Positions 27,759 through 35,775 of a stretch of DNA of 64,000 bases are shown piece by piece. Every line of letters starts with the position of its first letter. The stretch's first letter is position 1. The DNA lies in assembly GCA_963815965.1 (NCBI GenBank), contig CAWFIT010000006.1, positions 1 to 64,000 on the forward strand, given 5' to 3'. The DNA is from DASVFB01 sp963815965. GTDB lineage: Bacteria; Actinomycetota; Thermoleophilia; Gaiellales; Gaiellaceae. A program made the position numbers and the translations under genes. Below the pieces are notes generated by a model that worked only from the letters and a program-made list of their open reading frames with translations, did no database searches and was not told the DNA's origin.

Positions 27759-28672
27759 TCCGGCCCCTGAACCCAGAGACCGACGCAGCCGGCGTCGTCG
27801 AGCTCATTCACGAAGTCTTCCCGGCGGGGACTACGACGACAGAGAGTTGGTTGCAACAGCATGCGAGCATCCCGCCGCGCGCCAGGCACGCGGAGTGGGT
27901 CGCCATCGTCGACGGAACCGTTGCCGCGCGCGCGGAGGCCGGTCTGAAGTGGTTTTCCGAGACAGGCTCGGCCTTCGTCGGAGTCAGCGTGCACCCCTCC
28001 TTCCGGCGACGAGGCATCGGCGGCAGCCTGTGGGAGGTCGCCGAGAAACACCTCGAGGCGCTGACGCCGACCCGGGTATTCACGATGTTCACCGAGACAC
28101 CGGAGGGCGTCGACTTCGCTCGCGCGCGAGGCTTCTCCGAGGTGCGCGCCGAGACGTTGTCCTGCGTCGATCCCCGCTCGGTAGACGAGGGACCCGACTC
28201 AGGCTCGACGCGCCTCGTCCCCTTTCGCGACGTTCCTGCGGATGAGGTCTACGAGGTCGACATGATCACGACCGCCGACGTGCCGATGACCGAGGCGGTC
28301 ACGGACCTCCCGTTCGACGAGTGGCTGGACACGATCTGGCGGCGGCCGACGATCACGCTCGACGGCAGCGTTGCCGCGATCGAGGACGACCGCGTCGTCT
28401 GCATCACGATGCTCGCCGCCAACATCGAGCGCGGTCGCGCGTTCAACGAATACACGGCAACGCTGCGGGAGTACCGACGACGCGGGCTCGCGGAGAAGGT
28501 GAAGCGAGCTTCGCTTCGCTGGGCCGCGGAGAACGGGATCCGTGCCGTGTGGACGACGAACGACGAGACGAACGCAGCGATGCTTGCCATCAATCAACGC
28601 CTCGGCTATGTGTCGCGGATGCGTCGCGTGGAGTATCTGCGCGACGCTAGCGCAGAGGAAACGGCTTCTTGA
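27755..28672 (+). CDS. Tandem GNAT acetyltransferase
   Basis: 305 residues from a GTG that overlaps the previous stop. Two GNAT folds: domain 1 with FVGVSVHPSFRRRGIGGSLW, FTETPEGVDFARARGF; domain 2 with TLREYRRRGLAEKVKRASLR and ETNAAMLAINQRLGYV. The first has the clearest acetyl-CoA loop (RRRGIG). The double-domain form resembles mycothiol synthase and related enzymes but the substrate is not readable. Its 3' end overlaps the convergent toroid gene by 26 bases. Confidence 0.82.
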   Translation: MIRPLNPETDAAGVVELIHEVFPAGTTTTESWLQQHASIPPRARHAEWVAIVDGTVAARAEAGLKWFSETGSAFVGVSVHPSFRRRGIGGSLWEVAEKHLEALTPTRVFTMFTETPEGVDFARARGFSEVRAETLSCVDPRSVDEGPDSGSTRLVPFRDVPADEVYEVDMITTADVPMTEAVTDLPFDEWLDTIWRRPTITLDGSVAAIEDDRVVCITMLAANIERGRAFNEYTATLREYRRRGLAEKVKRASLRWAAENGIRAVWTTNDETNAAMLAINQRLGYVSRMRRVEYLRDASAEETAS

Positions 28673-29414
28673 CGAGCGCCGGCAAGACCTGCGCCGTTAC
28701 CCAGACCGGCGTCGTCGCATACAAGCGCGAGTACCGGTAACTGCCGTCTGAGCGCCGCAGCTTCGAGAGGAACGTGAACGCCTTGTTCGGTGGTTTCGCC
28801 CCCGCAGCGACGAAGGCCTGGATCACGACAGCAGTCGACTGAGCGTCCGCTTCGCGGCCCGCGGAGAGCCTGAAGCCGCCGCTCCGCGCCTGAAGCGTGC
28901 GCAGGTAGGCGAGCGCACGCGCGATGGGCTTCCCGCGCACACCCGCGGCCCGAAGTGCCTGAACGGCTGCGGCGGTGTCGTTCGAGTCGGGAGCTGTGCC
29001 GCGCACCCACGCGAAGCCGCCGTTGCGCGCCTGCGACGCGCGCAGGTACGACGAGAGGGCGCGGGGAACTGCGCGGCCGCTCTGCCGAAGGGCGAGTATC
29101 TGCCAGATGGCGGTGTTCACCGCCGCCGGCCGCGCGGCGAAGCGCGCCAGGAGCGACTCCGGATCGTGGCCGAGCGCGGCCTCGGCGAGCGCGACAAGCG
29201 CGATCTCGGTCGGCTTCGTAGCCTCGGCTTCGTGCGCGACTAGGTAGTCGAGCGCTCCGCCGGTGTCGGCGCCTGCCGCGCGCAGGCCGAGCGCGGCCCA
29301 CGCGGTCATCTGCGGCGAGCCCCACCCGCCGTCAGGCTGCTGCTGCGACTGCAGGTACGAGGCGGGCGTCGAGAGCGCGACTGCGGCGGTCAGCGCTGCG
29401 ATCAGCTTCGTCAT
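28647..29414 (-). CDS. Secreted alpha/alpha-toroid repeat protein, transcobalamin alpha-domain-like
   Basis: 255 residues from the ATG at 29414, which overlaps the ecfS stop (ATGA). After a signal peptide (LIAALTAAVALSTPASYLQ) come repeats of the prenyltransferase/squalene-cyclase fold: QQQPDGGWGSPQMTAWAALG, SQARNGGFAWVRG, QARSGGFRLSAG and RRSDGSYRYSRLY, each followed by an alanine-rich helix. No cyclase DxDD or prenyltransferase zinc site is seen. The same toroid forms the N-terminal domain of animal intrinsic factor and transcobalamin. As the last gene of a cobalamin-riboswitch operon that also encodes DUF4430 proteins, it is probably an extracellular B12-binding or B12-delivery subunit. 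That role is inferred from context. Confidence 0.7.
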   Translation of the reverse strand: MTKLIAALTAAVALSTPASYLQSQQQPDGGWGSPQMTAWAALGLRAAGADTGGALDYLVAHEAEATKPTEIALVALAEAALGHDPESLLARFAARPAAVNTAIWQILALRQSGRAVPRALSSYLRASQARNGGFAWVRGTAPDSNDTAAAVQALRAAGVRGKPIARALAYLRTLQARSGGFRLSAGREADAQSTAVVIQAFVAAGAKPPNKAFTFLSKLRRSDGSYRYSRLYATTPVWVTAQVLPALVKKPFPLR

Positions 29415-30089
29415 GCCCACACCACTTCCGCATGTAGGCGCCTGCCGTAGCGCTCGAGTAACCGCAGCAACTCGGGACCGACGGCCAGCGCAAGCACGAC
29501 GTTTCCGATCGCGTGCGCGACGTCGAACGGGAAGCCGCGCGCTAGAACCAGGGTGAGCGACTGCCAGTCATGCGGCCAGAACGCAAACCATTCCCAGACG
29601 TCCATGAAGACGCTGAAGGCGAAACCGAGGATGCCGGCGGTCACCGCGAGCGCAACGTCGGTTGCGCAACAGCGGGGCGAGGAAGGCGCCGAGCGCGCCA
29701 CAGGCTCCCCACGCGAGCATCTGATACGGCGTCCACGGGCCCTGGGCGAGAAAGAAGTTGGACGCGAACGCCGCGAGCATCCCCACGCCGACCCCTGCGC
29801 GGACTCCAAGCGCCGCTCCCGCGACGATCGTGATCAGCGTCACCGGCTGGACGCCGGGGATCGCGGCGAACAGAACTCGCCCCGCGGCGGCTGCGCCCGC
29901 GAGCGTGGCGACGAGGGCGATCTCCTTCGCCGAGTCCGGCCCTCCCTCGAACCACACGAGCGCCCACCCCAGCAGCGCCGCCGTGACGAACCAGATCGAC
30001 ACGCGGGAGTCGCCGGTCGCTGCAAGAACGAGGGCGATGCCGAAAGCAGTCACGGCTCCGACGCGCACGGCCTGTTCCTGTCTAGACAA
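29411..30089 (-). CDS. ECF transporter S component (probable cobalamin), one frameshift
   Basis: Membrane-embedded substrate-binding subunit. Helices: VGAVTAFGIALVLAAT, IWFVTAALLGWALVWFEGG, LVATLAGAAAAGRVLFAAIP (S-component-like), VTLITIVAGAALGVRAGVGV, FFLAQGPWTPYQMLAWGACG; after a frameshift near 29660, DVALAVTAGILGFAFSVFMD and FPFDVAHAIGNVVLALAVGP. Starts at a TTG overlapping the ATPase stop, or a GTG at 30068. The riboswitch and gene partners point to cobalamin as substrate; the helices alone do not show it. Not an obvious BtuM or CbrT by motif. Confidence 0.75.
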
Positions 30090-31387
30090 GGACAGCCTCG
30101 CTCCCGAGTGCGATCGTCCGGTCTCCAACGGACATGGCGAAGACGCGGTCGTGGGTCACGACGAGCGTCGCGCGCGACGGAGCCTGTGCCCGGAGGAGCG
30201 CGGCGAGCTCGCGCTTGCGCTCGGGGTCGACGCCGCGCGTGGGCTCGTCCAGCACGAGCAGATCCGGGTCGACGGCGAGAACGGTGGCGATCGCGAGCCG
30301 CTCCCGCTCGCCGCTGGAGAGGTCGCGCGGATGCCGCTTCACGAACGCCGTCAGGTCGAGCTGCTCGAGGGCATGCCACGCGCGCTCTTCTCCCGCAGCG
30401 AGCGCGACCTCGGCGAGCACCGTTTCGGTGACGAGGTAGCGCCCTGGGTCTTGAGGCAGGTAGGCGGCGCTACCGAAGCGAAGGGCCCGCCCTCCCCCGG
30501 GCACGATCAACCCCGCGGCGACCTTGGCAAGCGTCGTCTTGCCGACACCGTTCGGCCCGACCAGCGCAGCGACCTCGCCACGCCGCAGCGAAAGCGACTC
30601 GTCGACGAGCACGGGCGGGCCTCCCGGGTACGCGTACGAGACACGCTCGAGCCGTACGACCTCTTCGCCCTCCGAAGCGCGCTCGAGTGGCGGCGTCGGC
30701 TGCTCGGTCCACGCCGGCGGAAGCTCGTCCACGATCTGCCCTTCGCGGAGAAACACGATCCGGTCGGCGAACGCAAGCGGCAGCTCCGGCCGTTGCTCCG
30801 CGACGACAACGGCGCAGCCGTGGGCACGGGCATGATCGAACAGCGCCTCAGCGGCATCTCGGTCGAGCTGCGAGGACGGCTCGTCGAGCAGCAGCAACTC
30901 GGGCTCGAGCGCGAGCGCGGACGCGAGACAGACGCGCTGCAGCTCACCGCCGGAGAGCTCGGCGACCGGACGCTCCGCGAGGTGCTCTGCGCCGATCGCG
31001 GCGAGCGCGGACGCCGCGCGCGCGACGATCTCGGCGGGAGCCGTGCCGAGGTTCTCGAGGCCGAACGCCACCTCCGCGAGCACGCGCGTCAGCACGACCT
31101 GGTCCATCCGGCTCCTGAAAGACAGTCGCCACGGTCCCCGCCAGGTCGGCCGGACGGGACGTTCGCGTGTCGCGCCCGCCGACGACGACGCGTCCGGCGA
31201 ACCGGCCACCGTGAAAGTGCGGCACGAGCCCGGAGAGCGCGCGGAGCAAGGTCGACTTGCCGGACCCCGACGTTCCGAGCAAAGCGACGAACTCGCCCGG
31301 CTCGATCTCCAGGGACACGCCTGCCAGCGCGTTCCTGTCGGCACCCGGATACGAGAAGCTCAGGTCGACGACCGACGCTAGAGCCAA
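30082..31387 (-). CDS. ecfA: ECF transporter double ATPase (EcfA-EcfA' fusion), one frameshift
   Basis: Two ABC ATPase domains in one chain energise the importer. Domain 1: LSFSYPGADRNALAGVSLEI, Walker A GTSGSGKST, VFQ Q-loop, then after a frameshift near 31110 signature LSGGELQRVCLASAL, Walker B LLLLDEPSSQLD, VVVAEQR. Domain 2: VSYAYPGGPPVLVDESLSL, Walker A GPNGVGKTT, AYLPQDPGRYLV, signature LSSGERERLAIATVL, Walker B LLVLDEPTRGVD, VVTHDR. Start is a TTG at 31387 overlapping the ecfT stop. In most ECF systems the two ATPases are separate genes; fused forms are known. Confidence 0.9.
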
Positions 31388-32073
31388 AGCGCCCCCACTG
31401 CGATCACCAAGGCCCCGGCGAGCGCGAGCCGGTCGACGACCGTCCACGGCGGCGTCGGAACCCGCGTGCGCCCGGGCCGGCCGAAGCCGCGCGCCTCCAT
31501 CGCCTCCGCAAGATTCAAGCCTCGCTCGAGCGAGCCTGCGAGGAGCGGCGAGAGCAGCCGCGCCCTCGCGCGCGCGCCCTCGACCTCCACTCCGCGACCG
31601 CGCAACGCCTCCACGAGGCCGACCGCGTCGCGCTCGAGCGTCGGCACGAGCCTCGTCGCGAGCGCGACGGAAAGCGCCGACCGGCGCGCCCACGACGCCG
31701 CTCCTAGGAGCCGGTCATGATCGAGCAGCAGCACGTAGGCAGCGGAGGCGAGGCCGACCGCGGCGAACCTCAATGCGTACAGCCCGGCGAGCCAAAGCTC
31801 TTCGCGCGTGACCGTCAGCTCGCCGAGCACCGGAACGATCGGGCCGTGCCAGAACGGGTGCGAGCCCGTGTTCTGCAGCCACGGCCACAGGAGGAAGACC
31901 GATCCAGCCGAGATCGCCACGCTCGCCAGGTAGAGCCGCCGGTGCGCACTCGGCGCGCGCAGGCACGGCACGAGCAACACGATCACGATCACGGCGACGG
32001 TCCAGATCGAGTCCGCGAGCAGCGCCGCGAACGCGAGCGCCGCCAGCAACGCCGCCGCGGGAACGGCGCTCAC
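31378..32073 (-). CDS. ecfT: ECF transporter T component
   Basis: 231 residues from a GTG overlapping the previous stop (GTGA). Coupling protein between ATPases and S component. Helices: AALLAALAFAALLADSIWTV, AVIVIVLLVPCL, YLASVAISAGSVFLLWPWL, LYALRFAAVGLASAAYVLLL; then the two coupling-helix motifs VEALRGRG and AEAMEARGFG, the family's Ala-Arg-Gly signature, and a last helix LALAGALVIAVGALWL. No frameshift. It sits between the DUF4430 lipoprotein and the double ATPase. Confidence 0.9.
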   Translation of the reverse strand: MSAVPAAALLAALAFAALLADSIWTVAVIVIVLLVPCLRAPSAHRRLYLASVAISAGSVFLLWPWLQNTGSHPFWHGPIVPVLGELTVTREELWLAGLYALRFAAVGLASAAYVLLLDHDRLLGAASWARRSALSVALATRLVPTLERDAVGLVEALRGRGVEVEGARARARLLSPLLAGSLERGLNLAEAMEARGFGRPGRTRVPTPPWTVVDRLALAGALVIAVGALWL

Positions 32074-32684
32074 GGTGCGACCTCGTAGCGGAAACGGAAC
32101 GCGGCGGGATTCGCAACGAGACGCGCCGCCGAACGCCTGCCTATGACAAAACGGTGCGCGTCGACGGCGCGAAAGCCGACGCCGGCACGAAGTTCGAGGA
32201 CGTACGCGCCCGCTGGAGCGCTGCGCGCCACGGTCCCGTGAACGAGGTGCGCAAGCTTCGTCGCGAGCGCGCCCCTGCCGACGACCACCGCCGGACCGCG
32301 TAAGAACGGCTGCGGGAACGCACCGACGACGGCCTGCACCTCGTTGGGATTGCGCCACGAGCGGTAGTCCCACCAAAGGTTGTCGTCCCTGTGCAGTCGC
32401 ACCTCGACGGCGCTGCGCGCGGGCGGGATGCCGTTCACGAAGTAGAACCAGTCGCGCTGCGAGGCGCTCGAGACGTCGCCGATCGCGTCCACGAAGCGGC
32501 CGCCGTAGGACGTCTTCACCTTCATCTTTCGCTCGAGCGCCTGCATCGCCGTCAGCCCAGCGGGCACGCGCGCGACCAGGAGCACGTGCTGCCCCCGGTC
32601 GCGCGTCACCCACAGCGTCGCGCTGCCCTTCTCCCCGCCGCAGCCGGCGAGGACGAGAACAACTAGCAGCGCGAGCTTCTTCAC
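32070..32684 (-). CDS. DUF4430 lipoprotein, transcobalamin beta-domain-like
   Basis: 204 residues. Lipoprotein signal MKKLALLVVLVLAGCGG with the lipobox LAGC. The mature part is a DUF4430 fold: LLVARVPAGLTAMQALERKM, then DWFYFVNGIPPARSAVEVRL and LWWDYRSW, followed by a C-terminal region of about 80 residues without assignment. DUF4430 is the same fold as the C-terminal domain of transcobalamins, which closes over the cobalamin. Anchored at the outer face of the membrane beside the ECF importer, it is probably the capture protein. Overlaps its neighbours on both sides by four bases. Confidence 0.85.
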   Translation of the reverse strand: MKKLALLVVLVLAGCGGEKGSATLWVTRDRGQHVLLVARVPAGLTAMQALERKMKVKTSYGGRFVDAIGDVSSASQRDWFYFVNGIPPARSAVEVRLHRDDNLWWDYRSWRNPNEVQAVVGAFPQPFLRGPAVVVGRGALATKLAHLVHGTVARSAPAGAYVLELRAGVGFRAVDAHRFVIGRRSAARLVANPAAFRFRYEVAP

Positions 32685-33292
32685 GCGAGCGCGTTCGAGC
32701 GCACAGCTCCCGCCAGTGTCGCGCGCACGAGGCCGCGATGCTTGCCGACGCAGCCGACCGCGGCCTGCGTCGAGCCCTGCGTTCCGACGGTGCGTGTGCG
32801 CCCCACGTGCAGGAGCGCCCCGACCGCGGCCGCGGGGACGCCGTTGTCATCCTGGGTGAAGACGCGGTAGCAGTTCTTCTGCCCGGCGCCTGCGCGCTCC
32901 AGCACCAGCGTCTTCGGCCCGCCCGCGACGCCGAACTGAGCCCAGTACCAGAGCACCGTGTCGCCGTCCTTCAGCGACACCGCGTCCGCCCCGACGGGCG
33001 GCGACTTGCCGTTCACCTTGAAGACCCAGCCCGTCTCGCCGGTCGCGGCATACCGCGCGATCTGGTCGACGTACGGGCCGAACTTCGTCAGCTGGACGTG
33101 GTAGTAGAACTCGCCGGCGTTCGACGAAGCCTCCAGCGCGTCAAGCGCGTTCGCCTTCACATTCATCACAGGCGCCGTCGCACCGAAGATGGTGTGCGTC
33201 TTCCCTTCGACGCGAACGTGCACGTGCACGGCCGCGGCCGACGGGACGACCACGAGTGCCGCCACAAGGGCGACGAGCAATCTGCGTAGCAA
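32681..33292 (-). CDS. Secreted DUF4430 protein, first gene of the cobalamin operon
   Basis: 203 residues with a signal peptide (LLVALVAALVVVPSAAA) and a DUF4430 domain: VEGKTHTIFGATAPVMNVKA, ALDALEASSNAGEFYYHVQL, TGWVFKVNGKSPPVGADAVS, LKDGDTVLWYWAQFG. A second beta domain with two cysteines (KNCYRVFT, AAVGCVGKHRG) follows. The TTG start is supported by the strong site GGAAGGAGG six bases upstream. A cobalamin riboswitch precedes the gene. Probably an extracellular B12-binding component, soluble or wall-associated. Confidence 0.82.
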   Translation of the reverse strand: MLRRLLVALVAALVVVPSAAAVHVHVRVEGKTHTIFGATAPVMNVKANALDALEASSNAGEFYYHVQLTKFGPYVDQIARYAATGETGWVFKVNGKSPPVGADAVSLKDGDTVLWYWAQFGVAGGPKTLVLERAGAGQKNCYRVFTQDDNGVPAAAVGALLHVGRTRTVGTQGSTQAAVGCVGKHRGLVRATLAGAVRSNALA

Positions 33293-33329
33293 CGAATCCT
33301 CCTTCCGCGAGGGGTTCGAGTTGGCAGGC

Positions 33330-33490
33330 GAACGGCAGGTCTTCTGACTCAGGGCTCCCTCCCGTGCCGCCTTCCCAGCCCGAAGGCCAGTGGCGTGCCG
33401 GCGCGAAAGCGTCTCCCCTCACAGCGGCGGGACCGTCCCGGACTTGCACCGGCGTTCCCCAACCGCTCGCCTTTGTGTGAGCTGAATCTA
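33330..33490 (-). promoter_or_regulatory. Cobalamin (B12) riboswitch
   Basis: Read on the minus strand: GCCGGTGCAAGTCCGGGACG with GTCCCGCCGCTGTGA (the conserved core near 33415-33455), a GAAGGCGG segment, and the B12 box AGTCAGAAGACCTGCC (33334-33349). The order and spacing match the cobalamin riboswitch class. It ends about 40 bases before the TTG start of the first DUF4430 gene and should switch the whole operon off when B12 is plentiful. Confidence 0.93.
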
Positions 33491-33495
33491 GCATC

Positions 33496-33867
33496 GTGGC
33501 CGTGCACACATCGCGAGCGCTCACGCTCTGGCTACCCGTCCTCCTCTGGGCGGGCGTGATCTTCGCGCTCTCCTCGATCCCCAGCCTCGGCACGGGCCTC
33601 GGCGACTGGGATCTGTTCCTGCGCAAGTGCGCGCACCTGACCGAGTACGCCGTGCTTGCGGTTCTGCTCGTGCGCGCCGTCGACCGCGAGGGGCCCGCGC
33701 TCGCCCTCGGCATCCTCTACGCCGCGAGCGACGAGCTGCACCAGGCGTTTGTCCGTGGACGCCACGCGTCGCCGATCGACATCGCGATCGACACGGTCGG
33801 CCTCTTGATCGGACTGCTGGTGTGGCGGCGCCTACAATCACCGCATGGAGCACAGAGAGGTCGCTGA
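33496..33867 (+). CDS. VanZ-family membrane protein
   Basis: 123 residues from a GTG. Motifs of the VanZ group: LLWAGVIFALSSIPSL, LRKCAHLTEYAVLAVLLVRA and ASDELHQAFVRGRHASPIDI, then DTVGLLIGLLVW. Three to four membrane helices. VanZ relatives affect envelope and antibiotic tolerance; their biochemical role is not settled. It starts a few bases from the riboswitch end and is transcribed the other way. Confidence 0.88.
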   Translation: MAVHTSRALTLWLPVLLWAGVIFALSSIPSLGTGLGDWDLFLRKCAHLTEYAVLAVLLVRAVDREGPALALGILYAASDELHQAFVRGRHASPIDIAIDTVGLLIGLLVWRRLQSPHGAQRGR

Positions 33868-34063
33868 CCGCCAGCTCGACGCGCTGCTGGAGCGCATCGA
33901 CAGGCTCACGGTCGAGGTCGCGAAGATCAACCGCCGCCTCGAAGCGAACGAAGCGATGCTGCGGATCGCGAGCGAGCTCTCGCAGCTGAACGAGTCGCTC
34001 CAGACGCTCGCCTACGCGGCGCTGGGTCGCCGCGGGCCGGACGTCAGGCGCCGCGCCGGGTAG
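33845..34063 (+). CDS. Small coiled-coil protein
   Basis: 72 residues overlapping the vanZ-like 3' end by 23 bases. A heptad pattern (LDALLERIDRLTVEVAKINR, RLEANEAMLRIASELSQLNE) suggests a dimeric coiled coil. Ends with a basic tail. Codon use and overlap support a real gene; function unknown. Confidence 0.6.
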   Translation: MEHREVADRQLDALLERIDRLTVEVAKINRRLEANEAMLRIASELSQLNESLQTLAYAALGRRGPDVRRRAG

Positions 34064-34069
34064 AGAGCG

Positions 34070-35116
34070 CTAGCCCGTGACGCGGAACACGGTGCCGCTC
34101 AGCGACACCGCGTAGAGGTTCCCGCGTCCGTCGAGCCCCCACGACGAGAGCGACGGCACGTTGATCGACTCCTCGCGCTCGCCGGTTGCCTCACCGTTGG
34201 CGATGCGGAGAGACCAGACGCGGCCCGAGCAATAGTCGCCGTAGTAGTAGCGGCCCTTCCACACGTAACCCCCGGTGACCGAGCACCCGTTGGAGTGGCT
34301 GTACTCGGCGACGGGCATCACGAGGTGGCCGGCGCTGTTCGGGCTCTTGGACTCGAACGGGTGCGTGCCCTCGTAGACGTTCCAGCCGTAGTTCTCGAGG
34401 CCGGGGCTCGAACGCGGCGTGTAGTCGATCTCCTCCCACGCGTTCTGCCCGACGTCCCCGATGTAGAGGTTGCCGGACTTGTCGAAGGAGAAGCGCCAGG
34501 GGTTGCGCAGCCCGTAGCCGGCGATCGACACGGAGGGCCTGCGCGAGTCGACGTTGATCTGCAGGAGCTTGCCGAGGCGGCTCGAGAGGTTCTGCGCGTG
34601 GTTCTGGGGGTCGCCGCCCGAGCCGCCGTCGCCCATGCCGACGTAAAGGCGGCCGTCCGGGCCGAACTCGAGCTGGCCGCCGTTGTGGTTCGCGTACGGC
34701 TGCCGGACGAAGAGCACCTGCCGCAGCCGCTTCGTCGCCACGGTGCCGTTCGACCGGTACTCGATGACGCGCGTGTTGCCGTTCAGGTCCGTGTAGTCGA
34801 CGTAGAACCTGTGGTTCTTTCGGTAGTTCGGGTGGAACGCCATCGAGAGGAGCCCCTGCTCGCCGCCCGAGCGCACCACGCGGTGGATGTCGAGGAACGG
34901 CTGCCTCCGCAACTTCCCGCGCGTCGCGACCAGGATCACGCCGGGCTGCTCGACGATGTAGACGTTGTTCGGCTCGCCCGGCGCCGAGGTGAGGTAGATC
35001 GGAGAGTCGAGCCCCGTGAAGACCGCGCGCAGCCCCAGTTGCGTGCGTGCCGTCCCAGCGCTCGCGCACGCCGCCGTCGCGAACAGGGCCGCTACCGCAG
35101 CGAGGACTCGCGTCAT
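34070..35116 (-). CDS. PQQ-type soluble aldose sugar dehydrogenase (GSDH family)
   Basis: 348 residues, secreted. A signal peptide with lipobox-like ATAAC precedes a six-bladed beta-propeller: PIYLTSAPGEPNNVYIVEQP, GGEQGLLSMAFHPNY, ANHNGGQLEFGPDGRLYVGM, GDGGSGGDPQNHAQN, YGLRNPWRFSFD and VGQNAWEEIDY. The histidine in the ANHNGG motif and the RNPWR motif are typical of the Asd/YliI branch, which oxidises sugars with PQQ. No PQQ synthesis genes are in the window. Its start overlaps the trkA stop. Confidence 0.88.
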   Translation of the reverse strand: MTRVLAAVAALFATAACASAGTARTQLGLRAVFTGLDSPIYLTSAPGEPNNVYIVEQPGVILVATRGKLRRQPFLDIHRVVRSGGEQGLLSMAFHPNYRKNHRFYVDYTDLNGNTRVIEYRSNGTVATKRLRQVLFVRQPYANHNGGQLEFGPDGRLYVGMGDGGSGGDPQNHAQNLSSRLGKLLQINVDSRRPSVSIAGYGLRNPWRFSFDKSGNLYIGDVGQNAWEEIDYTPRSSPGLENYGWNVYEGTHPFESKSPNSAGHLVMPVAEYSHSNGCSVTGGYVWKGRYYYGDYCSGRVWSLRIANGEATGEREESINVPSLSSWGLDGRGNLYAVSLSGTVFRVTG

Positions 35117-35775
35117 CGTTTGAGGAGGATCTTGCGCAGCTCGTCTTCCTTGCCCGGCTGCAGGATTGCGAGCACTTGGTCGCCCGGACGAAGCTCCGTC
35201 GAGCCGACCGCGATCTCCGATTCGCCGTTGCGCGTGACCGAGATGAGACGCGCGCCGTCGGGCAGCTCGAGCCGCTCGACGCGCTTGCCCGCGACCGGCG
35301 ATCCCTCGGCGATCTGCACCTCGACGATCTCGAGGTTCTCGTTCCGAAGCTCGAGCAGGTGCACGAGCTCGTGCTCGGGAACCTCGTGCTCGATCAGGCC
35401 CATGATGTTCGAGGTTGCACAGATCGTCGGCGAGATGCCGAGAAGATCGAAGTGCGCCTGGTTGCGCGGATCGTTCACGCGGGCGATCACCTTGGGCACG
35501 CCGTACTTCTCCTTTGCGAGCTGGCAGATCACGAGGTTGTCCTCGTCGTCGCCGGTTACGGCAAGCACGAGGTCAGGCGGTCGCTTGATCCCTGCCCGCT
35601 CGAGGACGAACAACTCAGTCGCGTCGCCGCGATGCACGACGTGCTCGAACTCTGTCTCGAGCGCCTGGAACCGATCTGCCCGCTGCTCGATCAGCGTCAC
35701 CTCGTGGCCGGCGCGCAGAAGCAGGCGCGCCAGGTTCGCCCCGACCTTTCCGCCGCCTGCGACGAGGATGTACAT
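35113..35775 (-). CDS. trkA: TrkA-type potassium uptake regulator (RCK_N + RCK_C)
   Basis: 220 residues. Rossmann RCK_N domain (YILVAGGGKVGANLARLLLR, HEVTLIEQRADRFQALE, VLAVTGDDEDNLVICQLAKE, RVNDPRNQAHFDLLGI) and an RCK_C domain (LEIVEVQIAEGSPVAGKRVE, ELRPGDQVLAILQPGKEDEL). It binds NAD(H)/ATP at the membrane and gates a TrkH/KtrB-like channel. Its start overlaps the stop of a second RCK_N gene (TGATG). No channel gene lies within the window. Confidence 0.9.
   Translation of the reverse strand: MYILVAGGGKVGANLARLLLRAGHEVTLIEQRADRFQALETEFEHVVHRGDATELFVLERAGIKRPPDLVLAVTGDDEDNLVICQLAKEKYGVPKVIARVNDPRNQAHFDLLGISPTICATSNIMGLIEHEVPEHELVHLLELRNENLEIVEVQIAEGSPVAGKRVERLELPDGARLISVTRNGESEIAVGSTELRPGDQVLAILQPGKEDELRKILLKR

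Noticed and set aside
29758..31707. Long plus-strand open frame opposite the ecf genes
   Set aside because: Antisense of strongly conserved ABC and S-component genes, with arginine-rich low-complexity translation.
31378..32850. 490-codon open frame extending EcfT upstream
   Set aside because: The extension overlaps the DUF4430 lipoprotein in another frame and has no motif; the GTG at 32073 fits EcfT length and the overlap pattern.
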